DNA of 64,000 bases from Bacteroidales bacterium (GCA_017429685.1 JAFROL010000022.1:34765-98764); one strand, 5' to 3'. Shown: positions 54,180 through 63,867, numbered from the stretch's first letter. The notes: generated by a model not told the origin, from the sequence alone. Numbers and translations are program-made.

Positions 54180-55026
54180 AGCTGTTTCTTTTGAATATAC
54201 TTAATAATTTGTAGATCGGATGTAGAATGAAATACCCTAATCTGTATGATTTTGATTCTTTTACCTTTAGAATTGCATTGTGAGCCTCTTCTTCAAGTAG
54301 CAAACTGGCGTTTTTGTATTCTAACAAATGACTACAATAGGGTTCGTAGATTTCCTTATGGTTGTTGTAAATAATGGAGTATAATGCTCTCATTTGCTCG
54401 TGAGTCGTTGTGGTCATAGACTGGCTTTTCTTTCGGTAAAAGAATAATGGCTCGTCTATTTGGAATACAATTGAACCCTTTGATAAAATGGAAAGCCATA
54501 AATCCCAATCCTCAAACCCATATTTCATATTAGGGTTATATCCGATTGTTTTGTTGTAATCAGATCGTTTATAGATCGCAGAACAAAAAATGCAATTTTG
54601 CCAAATAAAGGATTCGTAGTTGTATTTGGGTAAATCCCAGTCTTGATTTACTGCTCCGAAAAGCTTTGCGCGACAGTATACAATAGAAGTCTCAGGGTAA
54701 TCTTGAAAGTGATTGATTGCTTTTTCTATATAAGTTGGGTCAATCAAGTCGTCAGCATCTAATGGTAAGATATATTCTCCAATAGAAGCCTTTATTCCGT
54801 TATTACGAGCTGTTGCTAACCCCTGATTATCTTGCTCAACGTATTTGAACCGGGCATCTTTTTGGCAGTAGTTAGAAGCAACACTGGGTGTGTTGTCAGT
54901 AGAACCATCATTAACGATAATACATTCCCAGTTGCAATATGTTTGAGCGACAATGCTGTTCAATGCATCTGATAGAAATTCTGCTTGTTGATAACAAGGA
55001 ACAATTATAGAAACTGTCTTTTGCAT
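54172..55026 (-). CDS. Family 2 glycosyltransferase
   Basis: 284 residues. VSIIVPCYQQAEFL, VNDGSTDNTPS and PLDADDLID are the core motifs; FEDWDLWLSI is the acceptor-side ED block. It lies 5 bp after the neighbouring GT2 gene and overlaps the one after it by 8 bp, so these are tightly coupled. Confidence 0.9.
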   Translation of the reverse strand: MQKTVSIIVPCYQQAEFLSDALNSIVAQTYCNWECIIVNDGSTDNTPSVASNYCQKDARFKYVEQDNQGLATARNNGIKASIGEYILPLDADDLIDPTYIEKAINHFQDYPETSIVYCRAKLFGAVNQDWDLPKYNYESFIWQNCIFCSAIYKRSDYNKTIGYNPNMKYGFEDWDLWLSILSKGSIVFQIDEPLFFYRKKSQSMTTTTHEQMRALYSIIYNNHKEIYEPYCSHLLEYKNASLLLEEEAHNAILKVKESKSYRLGYFILHPIYKLLSIFKRNSYE

Positions 55027-55031
55027 TGCGA

Positions 55032-55853
55032 TTATTGATTTTTTCTGAATTTTTCTAAACGGTTTATTAATTTACCAAGAAAAACTACTCGTTTGTTTGC
55101 ATTATTTATTATGCGTTTGAAAGATTTGTGACTTTCAATATGTTTGTTGTACTCTTCAATATGTTTTATTGTTTCCATATCGGGTTTGATCCAGTTAGGG
55201 AAACAATTGTCGTATACCCATTGACGTTCTTTCAAATGTGCCTCATTGAGGTGGGTACTAATACCATCTTGGGAGAAATTTGAGATGCAAAAATGAAGAT
55301 GTTCAAACTTATAATTTTCGATGAGAAGTTGAATATACAGTGCCCAGTCAGAGCAAATGCATAAATTTTCGTTGTATCGGTGATTTGTGAAGATTCGTTG
55401 ATTGTAAAATGTGGACTGATGGCACAATGTGTCTTTGTAGAAATAGTATAAACTCAACGAGTCTGGTTTTTCCACTAATTCCATCCCTCGTTTGTCCGGC
55501 CAATGATACATTACGTCACCGTAAAGAATATCAGCATCGTGGGCGGTTGAGAATACTTTTTTTAGGATGTCTTCATTGTATAACCAATCGCCACTATTCA
55601 GGAATAACAACCACTCTCCTTTTGCTACAGATATACCTTTGTTCATCGCATTGTATATACCTTTGTCTGGTTCGCTTACCCACCAAGAAAAACAGTTGGC
55701 ATATTGTTCGAGCACTTCTTTGCTACCATCATTGCTTCCGCCGTCAACCACAATCCATTCATAATCATTGAATGTCTGATTGATAACGCTGTTAATTGTG
55801 TGTTGGAGGCCGTTACAGTTATTATAATTGATGGTTATTATTGAGAGTGTCAT
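55032..55853 (-). CDS. Family 2 glycosyltransferase (WcaE-like)
   Basis: 273 residues. LSIITINYNNCNGLQHTI, VVDGGSNDGSKE and the shortened metal site LNSGDWLYNED are the form seen in WcaE-type transferases. CHQSTFYN is a conserved acceptor-side motif of this group. It lies 2 bp after the GT4 gene. Confidence 0.9.
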   Translation of the reverse strand: MTLSIITINYNNCNGLQHTINSVINQTFNDYEWIVVDGGSNDGSKEVLEQYANCFSWWVSEPDKGIYNAMNKGISVAKGEWLLFLNSGDWLYNEDILKKVFSTAHDADILYGDVMYHWPDKRGMELVEKPDSLSLYYFYKDTLCHQSTFYNQRIFTNHRYNENLCICSDWALYIQLLIENYKFEHLHFCISNFSQDGISTHLNEAHLKERQWVYDNCFPNWIKPDMETIKHIEEYNKHIESHKSFKRIINNANKRVVFLGKLINRLEKFRKNQ

Positions 55854-55855
55854 AA

Positions 55856-57076
55856 TTATAATAGAGAATGATAAAGGTTTGAGTACTGTTTGGCGACAAA
55901 CTCTGGTGAAAAGTTTTGCTTAACGTATTGTCTTAAAGCAGAATGGTCATATTTGTTTGCAAGTGCATCTATAATGCCTTGTTGTAGTGCTTCGACAGTA
56001 CAATCAGAACAGACAATGCCCTGTTCTTTGTGTACGTAATCTTTCATTGCTCCAGTTGGAAAAACAACAACGGGAGTACCGCAGGCCATAGACTCTAAAG
56101 GTGTTTGCCCAAAAGACTCTTGAAAGGAAGGAACAACCAGTAGATCAGAAGCCGAATAAAGCTTACTCATAGTTTCGGAATCGGATATTTTTCCAAAATA
56201 GCGAGTGTCAATGGTATCTTTCATAGGTAATTCTTTGTTGTAATTACCTACGATTCCAAGTAGTATATTTGTATTGTTAATAGATGCTATTACCTGTTTT
56301 AGTAAATCAAGCCCCTTGCTGAGCGTTTCAACATATTCACTGACAAAAAGGAATATGGTCTTTTCTTTAGGCAGCCCCAGGTCATCACGAGACTTGTATT
56401 TGTCTAAAGATAGGAACCGTTTAGTATCCACACTGTTGGGAATAATTGTGTTTGGCTTCTCTTTAAGGTAGTCTACGTCTTTTGTAAAGTCATACATCTC
56501 TTGCGATAGTGATACAAGATGGATGTGTTGATTCTTGAGAAGTGTTGTTTTTTTTATCTTAATAAAATTATACTCAATCTGTCTGAAATAGGGGAGAAGT
56601 CTCTCGTAATCGTTTTTATAGTGGAATCCACCGTATCCGATTCCTATATCGTGTAGTGTCCATACAATTGGCTTCTTTACATTCTTGAAAAATGTTGGAT
56701 AGTTGATAAAGTCATCACAGAAATGAAGATGTATGATATCTGCCCATTTTACTAGCGGATGTCGTTCTACTCTGTAAAGTGATATAGGGTAGGTGTATTG
56801 GCATTCACCGTGTTTGCGAGCTTCGTCGTGTATATGCCAATATCGTCCCATTCCTAGATTGAGTTTATAGAGTAAACTTTTTATTACCTTTGCCAATCTT
56901 TTAGGACGGCAAAAATCCAATAATGGTTTGTATTGTACGGTATGCTTTTTACCAATCTTATCATCAAGTGTTAGTACACGTGTATCCACACCATTCTCAA
57001 GCAAGGCTTGATCAAGTCGAAGAGCCGCCAGTGCAGCCCCTCCTGTCAGATGGGTGGAAATATGAAGGACTCTCAT
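55856..57076 (-). CDS. Family 4 glycosyltransferase (WcaC-like)
   Basis: 406 residues, GT-B fold. The N-terminus HISTHLTGGAALAALRLDQAL is characteristic of the WcaC-like group; the C-terminal nucleotide-sugar site is SFQESFGQTPLESMACGTPV with the E-x7-E pair. Retaining enzyme; sugar unknown. Confidence 0.9.
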   Translation of the reverse strand: MRVLHISTHLTGGAALAALRLDQALLENGVDTRVLTLDDKIGKKHTVQYKPLLDFCRPKRLAKVIKSLLYKLNLGMGRYWHIHDEARKHGECQYTYPISLYRVERHPLVKWADIIHLHFCDDFINYPTFFKNVKKPIVWTLHDIGIGYGGFHYKNDYERLLPYFRQIEYNFIKIKKTTLLKNQHIHLVSLSQEMYDFTKDVDYLKEKPNTIIPNSVDTKRFLSLDKYKSRDDLGLPKEKTIFLFVSEYVETLSKGLDLLKQVIASINNTNILLGIVGNYNKELPMKDTIDTRYFGKISDSETMSKLYSASDLLVVPSFQESFGQTPLESMACGTPVVVFPTGAMKDYVHKEQGIVCSDCTVEALQQGIIDALANKYDHSALRQYVKQNFSPEFVAKQYSNLYHSLL

Positions 57077-57142
57077 TGGAGGAGTAATAATGAAAAATAG
57101 TTCTTTTTTATAGAGCTCAAAATTGTAGCTATTAACTTTTAA

Positions 57143-58192
57143 TTACCAATAACAAGCGTTTTCTACATTATGTGCTGCTTTAGGACGTTCGCTTTCCAGC
57201 GGACGGACCCAATGTTTGTTCATAAATTGCATATAAATATCCTGTTCAGTTTCCCATCGATTACCACGTATACCAAACAATAGTTGAAGAGCGCCACCGA
57301 TGTGAACCGCTTTTTTCCCCATTTTCTTGCAATGGGCTGCTAATGGCATACCGTAAGCGCCACAGCCGATTAGGGCTATATCGTATTCGCAATTATCAAT
57401 CTGTTGCTCCATATAATTTAGAGCATCAAACCAAGAATCAAAGCCATTGTTCACTCCTCCAATTGATTGTACCGCTTTGATTATTAATAAAGAATCAAAC
57501 TCTGGTAGTATCTTAGGGTTCTCAAATAACAATTCACGTTTCTTATATTGCTTTTGTATACTTTCAGCGAAGGGATGAACCACGAGGACTTTCTTGCCTT
57601 TTAGGCAGGCAGTCCAAGGCTCTTTGCTCCAAAAGGGCTCTAAATAGGGTGCTTTGATTTTTATACAATGTACATTAGGCATCAGACTTTCTTCTGGGCG
57701 GAATATTGTTAGAATGTCAATATCAGATGCAATTTTAAACATTAAATCAGAAAAACGAGACAAGTGTTTGTTTGTGGTTGGGAAAAAACCAGTGTTGTCT
57801 TGCATTTTGATTTTTGTTCCTTGACCAATCCAGAAAGGATATAAAGTGCGCAGAAAAGATAATGGAGCGTTTTTCCTATAGCTTAAAGCGGCCTCTAATT
57901 CAATGTATCCAAATCTGGTAATCATACAAGGCTTGTCAGACATCAGTGCATCTTTAATAATAATTGCGGCTTGGTCTGGGTCATCAATAGAATCGGAGAA
58001 CCACTGGTCTCTGGTAACAGGACGCATAATAAATTTATCCCTATAGCTTTTTATGAAACGGTACGAAATAGGTGAGATGAGTCTCTTTAGCATAACGTGT
58101 TTGATGTAGTTTCTATTAAAGTCTTCAGTTATATCAATAGAATAGGACAAAAGTTTGTGAAATAAATGTAAAGGATGGGTGTCGGATTGCAA
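57143..58192 (-). CDS. Putative GT-D-fold (DUF1792-like) glycosyltransferase
   Basis: 349 residues, no membrane segment. MITRFGYIELEAAL (about 90-103) and the C-terminal ALIGCGAYGMPLAAHCKKMG with HIGGALQLLFGIRGNRW resemble the DUF1792/GT-D group, in which a D-x-E type site replaces DXD. Identification rests on these motifs from memory. It is commonly found in surface-glycan loci. An IS4-family remnant follows upstream. Confidence 0.6.
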   Translation of the reverse strand: MQSDTHPLHLFHKLLSYSIDITEDFNRNYIKHVMLKRLISPISYRFIKSYRDKFIMRPVTRDQWFSDSIDDPDQAAIIIKDALMSDKPCMITRFGYIELEAALSYRKNAPLSFLRTLYPFWIGQGTKIKMQDNTGFFPTTNKHLSRFSDLMFKIASDIDILTIFRPEESLMPNVHCIKIKAPYLEPFWSKEPWTACLKGKKVLVVHPFAESIQKQYKKRELLFENPKILPEFDSLLIIKAVQSIGGVNNGFDSWFDALNYMEQQIDNCEYDIALIGCGAYGMPLAAHCKKMGKKAVHIGGALQLLFGIRGNRWETEQDIYMQFMNKHWVRPLESERPKAAHNVENACYW

Positions 58193-58362
58193 TTGATCAA
58201 TGTATTGATTAGGACTTTTATATGTTGAATATATGCAAGGGTTGTTTTATTGTTGATCTAATTAATGTGTTGGTATATTGCTGTTATTTGAGGTTATGTT
58301 TACCTAATTACTTTATTATTATGGGTTGATGTACCAATACTAATGAATATGTTATCATTGCT

Positions 58363-58586
58363 GTCCACTAAAAATTAGTAAAAGTTCTTTGAAATTATTG
58401 TGAGTTAATAATTTGCAGAGGTTTTTCGAATCAACGGATTTGATTTTGTATCTTTGCAGGATATACTCCTGCATATGAATCAAGACAAATGCATTTTTGT
58501 TCAGTTGCTTGATTTTCTAAATTGAAACTCGACCATTCTAATGGACATTTATTGTTAAACCTTCAAACTGTTATTTTTTAGTGGAC
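58363..58586 (+). mobile_element. IS4-family (DUF4372-type) insertion sequence remnant, 224 bp
   Basis: Inverted ends GTCCACTAAAAA (58363-58374) and TTTTTAGTGGAC (58575-58586). Inside is a Bacteroidota promoter-like TATCTTTG (about 58449) and an ORF start, ATGAATCAAGACAAATGCAT, reading MNQDKCIFVQLLDFLN then stop, like the N-terminus of IS4-family transposases of Bacteroidota. The rest of the transposase is deleted. GCT flanks both ends and may be a target duplication. Confidence 0.75.
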
Positions 58587-58598
58587 GCTAATGATATG

Positions 58599-59756
58599 TT
58601 ATAATAAACTATTGTAAAGTTGTTTCAATTGTTTAGCCGATTTATCCCAACTGAAATAAGTCAATCGCTCTTTCCCTTTGGCTATTAGCGCATTCCTGCC
58701 TTCTGATGAAAGTTTGTAAATAGAGTTAATATGTTCTGCCAAATTGCCTCTTTGGTTTATGTCGAAAAAAATGGCAGCATCTCCGCCGATTTCAGGAAAG
58801 CAACTTGCTTTGTTTAATAAAACTGGGCAGCCACAGTAATAAGCTTCAAGAATTGGGAGTCCAAACCCTTCATAAGCTGAAGGAAAAACGAATGCAACAG
58901 CATGATGATAAATGGAATAAAGATTTTCATCAGTGGCAAAAATATGATGAACTCGTTCAGTTAAATGAAGTGCCGAAATAAGACGTTTCTCTTCCGAATT
59001 AAATGATGCTCCCGTACAAATAAGATGTAAATCAATGTTGGATTTTGCAATAATAGCAAACTCGTGAAGCATTAAATCGAAATTCTTGTATTCCCATCGA
59101 GCCCCAACAAATAGTAAATATGGGCTATTAATTGGTCTCTGTGTTTTATTGTAAGGTTTGACAATTTTTGGTGTGCCATGATGGATGACTGTGATTTTTT
59201 GGGGATCAATCTTTAGAATGTTTACAAGGTCATCTTTTGTTTTTGATGACGGTACATGAATAGCAGCGGCTAAAGGACATAAAATTTTTTTATTGACAAT
59301 TTGAAAATCATCCCTTGCAAAGTATTGTGGAAATAGCTCTGGAATCATATCGTGAACAGTAATCACAAACGGCTTCCCTTTTAAGAATGGTAAGAAATAG
59401 GAATCAAAAAAAGTGGGTTCAAAAATGTCGAATATCTGTTTCTTAAGTAGTTTTATACAATATTCCTGGTTTAGATTACGTAAATAGTTTTGATGCCCCA
59501 ATGCCTTGGTTATAATATTTAATAAAGATCTTTGTCCAATAATATTGTTTCGTTCACTAAAAAAATGGTGATGTGCAGAATATAATGGTTTTACTTTTGC
59601 TCCGAACATATTAATATAAACGTTATCACTTTCTTTTAATCCCACTTTGCAACAAACGCCATCTTTTTGAAGATGAGAGATGAGCTCTGCATACGATCGA
59701 GATATACCGCCGAAACGCTGCATCTCGAAGGCTTGAAAGTCAAAAAAAACCATCAT
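58599..59756 (-). CDS. Family 4 glycosyltransferase
   Basis: 385 residues, GT-B fold. FGGISRSYAELISHL near the N-terminus, VTVHDMIPELFP in the middle, LLFVGARWEYKNFDLML at the start of the second Rossmann domain, and FPSAYEGFGLPILEAYYCGC with the E-x7-E pair: this resembles mannosyltransferase-type GT4 enzymes. Its 3' end lies 12 bp from the IS remnant. Confidence 0.9.
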   Translation of the reverse strand: MMVFFDFQAFEMQRFGGISRSYAELISHLQKDGVCCKVGLKESDNVYINMFGAKVKPLYSAHHHFFSERNNIIGQRSLLNIITKALGHQNYLRNLNQEYCIKLLKKQIFDIFEPTFFDSYFLPFLKGKPFVITVHDMIPELFPQYFARDDFQIVNKKILCPLAAAIHVPSSKTKDDLVNILKIDPQKITVIHHGTPKIVKPYNKTQRPINSPYLLFVGARWEYKNFDLMLHEFAIIAKSNIDLHLICTGASFNSEEKRLISALHLTERVHHIFATDENLYSIYHHAVAFVFPSAYEGFGLPILEAYYCGCPVLLNKASCFPEIGGDAAIFFDINQRGNLAEHINSIYKLSSEGRNALIAKGKERLTYFSWDKSAKQLKQLYNSLL

Positions 59757-59922
59757 TATTAAATTCTAATTAGTACGTAAATGTAGATTTCACATATTTT
59801 CTTAAAAATACATCAATGGAGTATAAAACGTTCAGCTTACTTCACATAGACTATTCTCCTAACGATGTGAATATAAGTACAAATTGTTCAAATGTTAAAA
59901 GATCTCTAATGAAACTATTAGA

Positions 59923-60855
59923 TTAAATATGGTTAAGCTTTATAAGCCTTTTTTTTATAGAATATTTGATTCTTTGAATAAAAGAAGGTGAACCGTCAAG
60001 GAAAGAACGTATTTGTTTATCCATAATAGTGTTGTTTCTAATGGGAAATGGGAAGACATAATTGTAGGTGTCTGTATTAGGAAAGGATGCAATGTAATTA
60101 TCGTTAGTAATATGGTCTTTATGTGTTCCAGAACCATCTAAACCTATATTATTAACTAATGATTTTGTGGGATTAATGCATAACCCATTATGTTCATACA
60201 TACAGAAAGTCCATCGAATATCCCAGGCACAGACCGGCTGTTCTATTAAAATTTGTAACATATTAAATAAATCATTACCTCCTCTATTAAATTTTTTTAT
60301 CTCATTTTTATTGCCGACAAGCTTTTTATAGTTGGATAGTTTCCAATCGGCTTGTTCCCATCGATCAGCCCACATTCCCCATCCCCATGAACAACATCTA
60401 TGCACACAATAGACATCATTCTTATAATAATTAGGGAATGTAATGTTATAACTAAATCCAGATATCATATAAATATTAGTTTGGTTTTTATATGTATCTA
60501 AAGCTTGGTTAATAAATCTCAAAAAAAATGGGTGAGTTACAATGTCATCTTCAACAACAATGACTTTTTCGTGCAATTCAATTACTTTTGTTACTGCTTG
60601 AATGACAGAATTGTCAAGTCCAATATTGTAATCGGATTCAGTGATATAGATTTTTTTAAATCCTTTGATTGTATGAATATAATCCCGAACTTCTTTTATT
60701 TTTATTATAGAATCTTCCGTCGTATCGTTTTTAGGCCCATCTGCAAAAATATATAATTCACTATCAGATGCTAATTCATTTTTCAATAGAGCCTCAACCG
60801 TTTGTTTGGTATGCAATGGACGGTTATATACAAATAAGACAATAGGTGCTAACAT
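59923..60855 (-). CDS. GT-A-type glycosyltransferase (HlpA-like family)
   Basis: 310 residues. APIVLFVYNRPLHTKQTVEAL at the N-terminus, VIVVEDDIVTHPFFLRF as the DXD site and CSWGWGMWADRW as the acceptor-side motif place it in the family often labelled hemolytic protein HlpA-like, distantly related to GNT-I. It probably adds one sugar; gaps of about 170 bp on one side and 570 bp on the other isolate it. Confidence 0.8.
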   Translation of the reverse strand: MLAPIVLFVYNRPLHTKQTVEALLKNELASDSELYIFADGPKNDTTEDSIIKIKEVRDYIHTIKGFKKIYITESDYNIGLDNSVIQAVTKVIELHEKVIVVEDDIVTHPFFLRFINQALDTYKNQTNIYMISGFSYNITFPNYYKNDVYCVHRCCSWGWGMWADRWEQADWKLSNYKKLVGNKNEIKKFNRGGNDLFNMLQILIEQPVCAWDIRWTFCMYEHNGLCINPTKSLVNNIGLDGSGTHKDHITNDNYIASFPNTDTYNYVFPFPIRNNTIMDKQIRSFLDGSPSFIQRIKYSIKKRLIKLNHI

Positions 60856-61422
60856 ATTAGTGTTTTATTACTAAAAAGATATTATCAACAATCTCAGCGC
60901 CTTCCGAATGATTGTTGTCAATCAGCAGTACTCAATGTTTATTCATGAATTTCATCTATTCATGGTTTATTAGTTATTAGTGGTTCAAAAAATAAAACAT
61001 ATTAGGCAAAATAAGACGCAATATCATAGAACTTTTTGAAAACCGTGGCATTTATTGAATTGTTGGTCGAAAACTATATATACCAAAAGACTTTTATTAA
61101 GTGGCTTTTGTACAACAGGGTCTTGAGATTGGCAATAAGTAAGATAATATTGCATTATAGACATTGGGGCAGAGTTTGCGTGGAACATAAAGATGTGAAT
61201 GCAAACTTCAATTGCGGGCTAGGCAGTCATCTGGACCAATGTACTGCTTGAAGTTATGGAGACAACAAAGGAAAGCTACTTGAAATAATGTCAACAGAAT
61301 CATACTTCGTCTTATTTTCAAACGATTCTGGGAAGGAATTGTATCGTGCGTTCGAATACAAATTCAAGTCGTCATTATTATATTCATTTTTTCGCCATTA
61401 TTGAAATTGTTAACTTGTTATT
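60856..61422. other. Gap without a supported gene
   Basis: AT-rich 567 bp between a glycosyltransferase gene and wzt. The longest ORF is 71 codons on the + strand (61036-61251), with no motif; I do not support it as a gene. It may be debris from cassette exchange. Confidence 0.5.
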
Positions 61423-62700
61423 TTAATTGGTCGATAAAATGTAGTATCCATAATTATCATCAAAACTGACACCTGTGTGTTCACTAATATTGGTTTTTTT
61501 GATTATTTCAGTAAGATATGGTATTTTAACCAGATACATTTGGTTCTGTAGCGTGAGTTGTAATGCGATATAGTATTCGGAATTTGTTAGGTCCTTAGGT
61601 ATGTTTATTGATTCGTTAATATGAAAATGGCCTTCATTACAAAAATGAGATACACCATTTATATGAGTTGAAACAAAAGTGCCAACTATCGTGTTATCTG
61701 AACGTATTAATTGTATTATGGTTTCAAAGTTGAACGGTATCTCTAATTCACCTTCGATGTCAATTGACAACTTGAAGTTGTCATTAGGAAGGTGAATTGT
61801 TGTCGGTCTCTCCCCATTTACAGATACTGATGATATCTTAATAAATGGACTATTGATGATAATGTCTTTATGTATATCGAAAGAAAAAGAAGATTCCTGG
61901 TTTCTATAACTATTACTCAGGTATTGATTAATGCAGGATTCAGTTGCCCCATCAAAAGAAATCATACCATTTTCTAACAAAATGCTTCTATTGCAGAGTT
62001 TCCTTATGGAGTCTAAGTTGTGACTAACAAATAATACTGTTCTCCCTTGTCCTTTGCTGACGTCCTGCATTTTACCGATGGCTTTTTTTTGGAATTCAGC
62101 ATCTCCTACTGCGAGAACTTCGTCGACAACGAGAATTTCAGGATTTAGGTGGGCGGCGACGGAGAATCCGAGTCGTACCATCATACCGCTACTATAGCGC
62201 TTGACAGGGGTGTCGATGTATCGCTCACAGCCGCTGAAGTCAACTATCTCGTCAATTTTTTTGTCAATCTCCCATCGTTTCATTCCAAGAATGCAGCCAT
62301 TCATATAGATGTTTTCGCGGCCGGTGAGTTCGGGGTGGAATCCGGTGCCGACTTCAAGCAATGAAGCTATGCGGCCTTTGGTATATATTTTGCCGGTGGT
62401 TGGTGTGGTGACTCGACTTAGAAGTTTGAGTAATGTGCTTTTGCCAGCACCGTTTTTACCTATTATGCCGAGTACATCGCCTTCTTGGACTTCAAGGTTT
62501 ATATCCTTTAAAGCATATACATATTCAGAACGGCCTTTAGTGCTGCGGTCGTTTGTCTCGCCTACTAACAAATAAGGGTCTTCCTTATGTCGTATACTGG
62601 TTATCCACCATCGTTTGATGTCGTGGCTAAGCCACCCGGTGCCAACCGTCCCGAGGCGGTAAAGTTTGCCGACGTTTTCAAATCTAATTACGGGTTGCAT
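61423..62700 (-). CDS. wzt: Polysaccharide ABC transporter ATPase with C-terminal glycan-binding domain (Wzt type)
   Basis: 425 residues. Walker A GKNGAGKST at 81-89, signature YSSGMM at 169-174, Walker B ILVVDE at 189-194 and H-loop H227. After about residue 270 comes a beta-rich extension of the Wzt_C type, which in O-antigen exporters binds the finished, often capped, non-reducing end. It works with the Wzm permease at 41048-41923. The DNA for the ATPase core (about 62.1-62.7 kb) looks like the backbone, while that for the C-terminal domain is AT-rich. Confidence 0.93.
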   Translation of the reverse strand: MQPVIRFENVGKLYRLGTVGTGWLSHDIKRWWITSIRHKEDPYLLVGETNDRSTKGRSEYVYALKDINLEVQEGDVLGIIGKNGAGKSTLLKLLSRVTTPTTGKIYTKGRIASLLEVGTGFHPELTGRENIYMNGCILGMKRWEIDKKIDEIVDFSGCERYIDTPVKRYSSGMMVRLGFSVAAHLNPEILVVDEVLAVGDAEFQKKAIGKMQDVSKGQGRTVLFVSHNLDSIRKLCNRSILLENGMISFDGATESCINQYLSNSYRNQESSFSFDIHKDIIINSPFIKISSVSVNGERPTTIHLPNDNFKLSIDIEGELEIPFNFETIIQLIRSDNTIVGTFVSTHINGVSHFCNEGHFHINESINIPKDLTNSEYYIALQLTLQNQMYLVKIPYLTEIIKKTNISEHTGVSFDDNYGYYILSTN

Positions 62701-62935
62701 TATAGAGTTTAACGGTTTTGATGTATGATGTATGATGTATGATGTGCGTGGGTAAAGGTTAACGGTTATAGTTTAACGGTTAAAGATATTTGAAGTAAGA
62801 TTTCTGTGGTTAATGGTTGAAGTTTTTTTGAACACAAATTGCACGAATGATATTTTTGTTAGATTTTCAAATATTTTTTTACATATGAGCGAAGCGACCA
62901 ATTTATACGGATACTTATTCGTTTGATTCGAGAGA
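62701..62935. other. Short-repeat gap before wzt
   Basis: Holds three TGTATGA units (62720-62745), GGTTAACGGTTA units near 62758-62790 and a TTTGTTAGATTTTC tract; no gene. Confidence 0.6.
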
Positions 62936-63787
62936 TTAGTGTTCGTTGTTTTTCTTCCAGCACCATATTGGGTCGAATTCGCCGCCTGGGATTGAGTCGG
63001 CCAGGGTATAGTTTTGTGCCATATAATCGTCGGATGTTTTTGGATTAGGACTTTGGGTCAGAACCCAAGTGGGTTGGAGGTCTTTGATGCCGTGGGTTGC
63101 CTCATATTCGCGCAAGTTACTTGAATAGTCTAAATGTCTTTTATATAGGATTCTGTTACATTGACATATGTTTTCGCTTGCAAATAATCCTGGTCCAATA
63201 TTGTGTGACATTCCTTCATTATAGATGGAACCTCGTTCATTTAGAGGTAAAGAAGAGACAAAACGATGGAATCCATCGTTGATTTTGGTGTTAGCTTGTT
63301 TCCCCATCATTCGAAATGCCAAATGGTCTATTGCATCGTATCCAGTATGGAAAAAATACAAAACCATTGCCATCCCCAAAATATAAGTGAATTTGGTTTT
63401 TGTGAAAAATATATAACTTGTTGTTAATACAAGGAGCGGTATGAAAACCATAAGATAATGATAGAAAATGGAGTATCCAATAGCAAATATAGTAATAAAA
63501 TATGAGATAATTACTGGGATGCCAAGGTGCCGGGTCTCTTTTTTATGAAGAAGGCAGATTATAGTAATTATTCCAAAAACAATTGGAGCTAAGTAAAAAA
63601 GTAATATGTTGATAAGTGTGGGATTGTGAATATTGTATAAACTAAGATAATATATGTAATTAAATATAAAGGTTCCATAAATCATCTCATATATGCCACC
63701 CCATCCAGCTTTAAATAAATAAAACGAAGAGCAAATGATGAATATTATTACGATGCCGCTAATAATGAGAGTAATATCAATCCACAT
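62936..63787 (-). CDS. Polytopic membrane protein, first gene of the polysaccharide operon
   Basis: 283 residues: about six helices (to about 155), then a 125-residue soluble tail (RFVSSLPLNERGSIYNEG, CNRILYKRHLDYSS, YTLADSIPGGEFDPIWCW). The layout equals the C-terminal half of lipid-linked-sugar GT-C transferases, which would be about 450-550 residues, so it may be an N-terminally truncated member. The last third of the gene is noticeably more GC-rich than the rest. Function not assignable. Confidence 0.6.
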   Translation of the reverse strand: MWIDITLIISGIVIIFIICSSFYLFKAGWGGIYEMIYGTFIFNYIYYLSLYNIHNPTLINILLFYLAPIVFGIITIICLLHKKETRHLGIPVIISYFITIFAIGYSIFYHYLMVFIPLLVLTTSYIFFTKTKFTYILGMAMVLYFFHTGYDAIDHLAFRMMGKQANTKINDGFHRFVSSLPLNERGSIYNEGMSHNIGPGLFASENICQCNRILYKRHLDYSSNLREYEATHGIKDLQPTWVLTQSPNPKTSDDYMAQNYTLADSIPGGEFDPIWCWKKNNEH

Positions 63788-63867
63788 ATGTTTGTATTTT
63801 TTCTGATTAACACATAGAATGAAGTGCCACAGAACAAAACCAACTATAGGCGCTGTGTTATTAAGGT

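Noticed and set aside
61036-61251. 71-codon ORF on the + strand between glycan genes
   Set aside because: No motif, opposite strand to all neighbours, and low-complexity AT-rich DNA.
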